From Myoxocephalus aenaeus (Eukaryota > Chordata > Actinopteri > Perciformes > Cottidae), in contig JBAMJR010000097.1 of the NCBI GenBank assembly GCA_038501785.1, positions 4,547,001-4,611,000 of the forward strand: DNA of 64,000 bases, in the 5' to 3' direction. Each line of letters starts with the position of its first letter. The stretch's first letter is position 1. The position numbers and the translations under genes are program-made. Below are positions 61,501 to 64,000 of this stretch, piece by piece. The notes beneath the pieces were generated by a model that searched no databases, was not told the origin of the DNA, and saw only the letters and a list, made by a program, of their open reading frames with translations.

Positions 61501-64000
61501 TATTGCCTGTTTCGTGTTGCATTAGAGTATCTTTGCTTTTATGTTTTAAAAGTGCAGTTATGACCTGAAACGACAAGAAAACTAATCTGCAACGATTTTA
61601 AAAATCGATGAATCAAATTTTCAACGAAAATATCAATTCACAGTTTCTATAATTTCTCAAAATTTCTGCTTTTCTCTGTTTTACATCATTTTGTCTTCGG
61701 GATCTATGAAATTGTGAAAGGTCTAATAAGCAACTAATCACTTGATCAAGAAAATAATCAACAGATTAATTGATAATAAAATAATCTTAAATTACAGCCT
61801 TAAATGCTATATAATTAAACTTTCCATAACTGTGGTACACTGTCTGTAGACAAGCAGGAACAGCTTCCATCGCGTGCTACACTGAACCCAAACTAACTAA
61901 CTGACCAACAGGCACTGCGCCAGTAACAGTGAAAAAAGACTTTATGCAAAGTGTCTGTGACCTTTTACATTAAAGCGAGCTTGATATTATAGTAATGCTG
62001 ACACTTCCAAATTGGAAAGTGAACACCTATCAACCTGAGGACAGTTGCAATCACCCATTTCATCTTCTACAGCTCGTTCTCAATGGAGCCAGACCACAGT
62101 GTGACACAGAACTTTAACTTGCATTCTATCACTAACTACAGGAGAAAGAAGCAAATGTTTGCTAACATAAACTTAACTATATTGAGTGTTTGATCTGTGT
62201 TTTGTGTGTTACTAGTAGCCACAATGTCTCTCTGTACCATAGGAAAGGAGGTCTCTGGTGGTTCCAGCTTCCTCGTCTTTGTGATTGACCCTTTAATGTT
62301 CACACCACACCTCGTGCTGTTGTCCAGTCCTGCAGCCAACGCTCGGCTGCAGAGTGGCCTTCCCCAGCCTGGTCACCCGATTCCATTTATCTACTGGGAT
62401 AACTATAAAAATCTGTCAGGAGCAGGGTGGGTTTTTTCACTCAGCCCAGCCCAGCTGGCAGATTGAGAGCCCCCTGTAATGCACAAGTCTGTTTTTATTA
62501 TTCTTACTGGGGGAACACTATTTCATCAAGTGCATGATTCCAAAGAAGAGAGAAGATAGCCCCCGCCCGGCTATATTTCTTCCAATCAAACATTCCAAGG
62601 GGAGAAAATGAGTGGGTGCCATCAAATCCCAGAATAATGCTGCCAGATTTTATGTAAAAAGAAGGACTGATGGACAAATACAGGAAGGCAAGACAAGTTT
62701 AATGACGTGTGTTCAGGAGCTGAGATTGGAAAACTGACAGAGAAAAGCAGCCTCTTTGCTGGAATATAAATTGTTGTGCGCTGTAAAAAGGCTTTTATCT
62801 GGAGTGAATATGGGACGAAATACACAGGTCAGGGTTAAGTCATTTTCTCCGGCAAGTTAAGCGAATAATGAAGGCGAGCCCGCACGGAGAGGAGCACTGC
62901 TACTGCCAGTTTGTCTTCATTTATTATGCCAAATCTCATGATTTTGGCGTTGGCGCAGTGAGTGCTCTGGCGCGCACCGGTGGACGACATATCGCTTAAT
63001 TTACACAAGGTAATGAAAGCAGGGAATGGGAGGACAAAACAATTTACCTGCTGACAAGGGAAGAAGTGATTTGCGAACATGGGGGGTGAGCGAAAGAGCA
63101 GGCAGAGGGCCAGGGCCAAGGGGTGGAAGAGGAGCAGAGATACGGAGGAGGGAAAGAAAGGAGGGAAAGGGGGGGGGGGCATGGAAGAATAAAAGAAAGG
63201 GAGGTGGAGGAAAAAACAAAAGGATGAGGATAGCTTCAGCCTCTGCTCGTCAGGTGATGATGATGGCTTCGATGAGGCAACAGTAAACTCTCACTCTGTC
63301 TCTCCCTCCCCCACAGACACGCACACAAAAATACGTGCAATCAGGTGGGCGAAATTGACCTCAAATCTGGAGGGTCTGTGCTGACAAGGCCCTTGTTTCA
63401 CTCCTCCTTTCCCCACCAATTGTAATCACTTCTCAGAGAGCCACTTGTGTGGCAAGAATGGGCGGCTTGAACATCACTCTGGAGCCGCAACAAGTATTTT
63501 CAACACAAAGAGCAAATCTCTTGACGGCTGCCTGGCACCGATTTTGCTGACCAGTTCAATGAGAATGCATTTGATTTATGTACGTTTAGTTTCTTTGAAA
63601 TTGACATCATTTCAGTCATTATCTGCCCTGCAAAGATATCCCCCACCAGCTAAATTTGCTCTGTATCAACATAAATTGGAATCAAAGTTACCCAATTTAA
63701 GATTACCACACAAGGGTCCAGATCTAAATGAGTGCTGCTGACAGCCAATCACTCCACAGTGTTGATGGATGCTTTAAAAGTGCACGATTGGCCATTCAGC
63801 TGATGGCCTTTCACACAAAGAGAAAAGAGTCTGGCTGAGACTCCCTGACAATATGGCCAGAGCAGCACTGTAATTTTCCAATCACTAGCCCTTCAGGCCA
63901 GGCCAGTCCTTAGGGCAGTAAGATCAGATGAGCTCCGGCATTTTCTTTTGTAAGAGGCCAAACTCTATTTGTCTGCTCACAGGAACAAAAACAATCAGGG
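58546..64000. other. Gene-free stretch, right edge
   Basis: No gene was recognised, including no exon with the IQ-motif pattern expected of SPATA17. Items seen: splice-like signals on both strands around 59250-59310, an 11-G run at 63169-63179, and GC-richer segments at 62.3-62.5 kb and 62.9-63.5 kb that may be conserved non-coding sequence. Confidence 0.5.

Noticed and set aside
62197..62466. 90-codon plus-strand open frame near the right end
   Set aside because: There is no recognisable domain, no clear splice or promoter context, and a composition consistent with a GC-richer non-coding element.

Overview
The window looks like ordinary nuclear DNA of a ray-finned fish, most likely a percomorph teleost. 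Evidence is threefold: AT-leaning sequence with very many dinucleotide microsatellites; several short transposon and SINE-like families that I know from percomorph genomes (hAT ends of the CAGTGGTG type, a tRNA-like repeat reading 'agcactgtcacctcacagc', a short element ending 'caaactattcctttaa'); and a vertebrate gene with small exons and consensus GT-AG introns. Most of the 64 kb is intergenic or intronic.

Only one gene is recognised. It is gpatch2 (G-patch domain-containing protein 2), on the minus strand between about 54.65 kb and 46.42 kb. A mostly untranslated exon 1 ends at 54600 beside a CpG-rich promoter with an ETS site and an inverted CCAAT box. Exons 2 to 7 (53429-52764, 47913-47852, 47053-46919, 46812-46727, 46641-46577, 46459-46420) keep the reading frame through every junction and give exactly 350 codons from the ATG at 53425. 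The 3' exons, including the G-patch itself, were not found. They lie either unrecognised in the left 46 kb or outside the window.

Left part (1-46 kb): no gene could be named. It holds microsatellites, a conserved-looking GC-richer block at about 4.7-5.3 kb, and mobile elements. These are hAT-like fragments at 11.5, 20.7 and 36.4 kb; a MITE nested in a tRNA-like repeat at 13.5 kb; a 1445-bp hAT element at 18.3-19.8 kb carrying remains of a second hAT plus a 37-bp minisatellite; a TA-flanked MITE at 20.5 kb; and a 1500-bp hAT element with a perfect 8-bp target duplication at 27.7-29.2 kb that keeps a transposase N-terminus. A diverged tandem duplication (29.8-30.4 kb) and a degenerate AT-rich repeat field (30.4-31.2 kb) follow. 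A few splice-bounded open segments (2.75, 9.6, 25.8, 46.25 kb) could be exons, but this is weak evidence.

Right part (54.8-64 kb): upstream of gpatch2 there is a LINE-tail-like ATGT array, a fish repeat with a long GT array, another hAT copy with a TA array, and otherwise unassigned sequence. In mammals SPATA17 is head-to-head with GPATCH2, but I found no convincing exon of it here. I saw no sign of a previously undescribed system. The points most worth checking are the missing gpatch2 3' end, the two-strand exon candidate at 46.25 kb, and the nested hAT elements.
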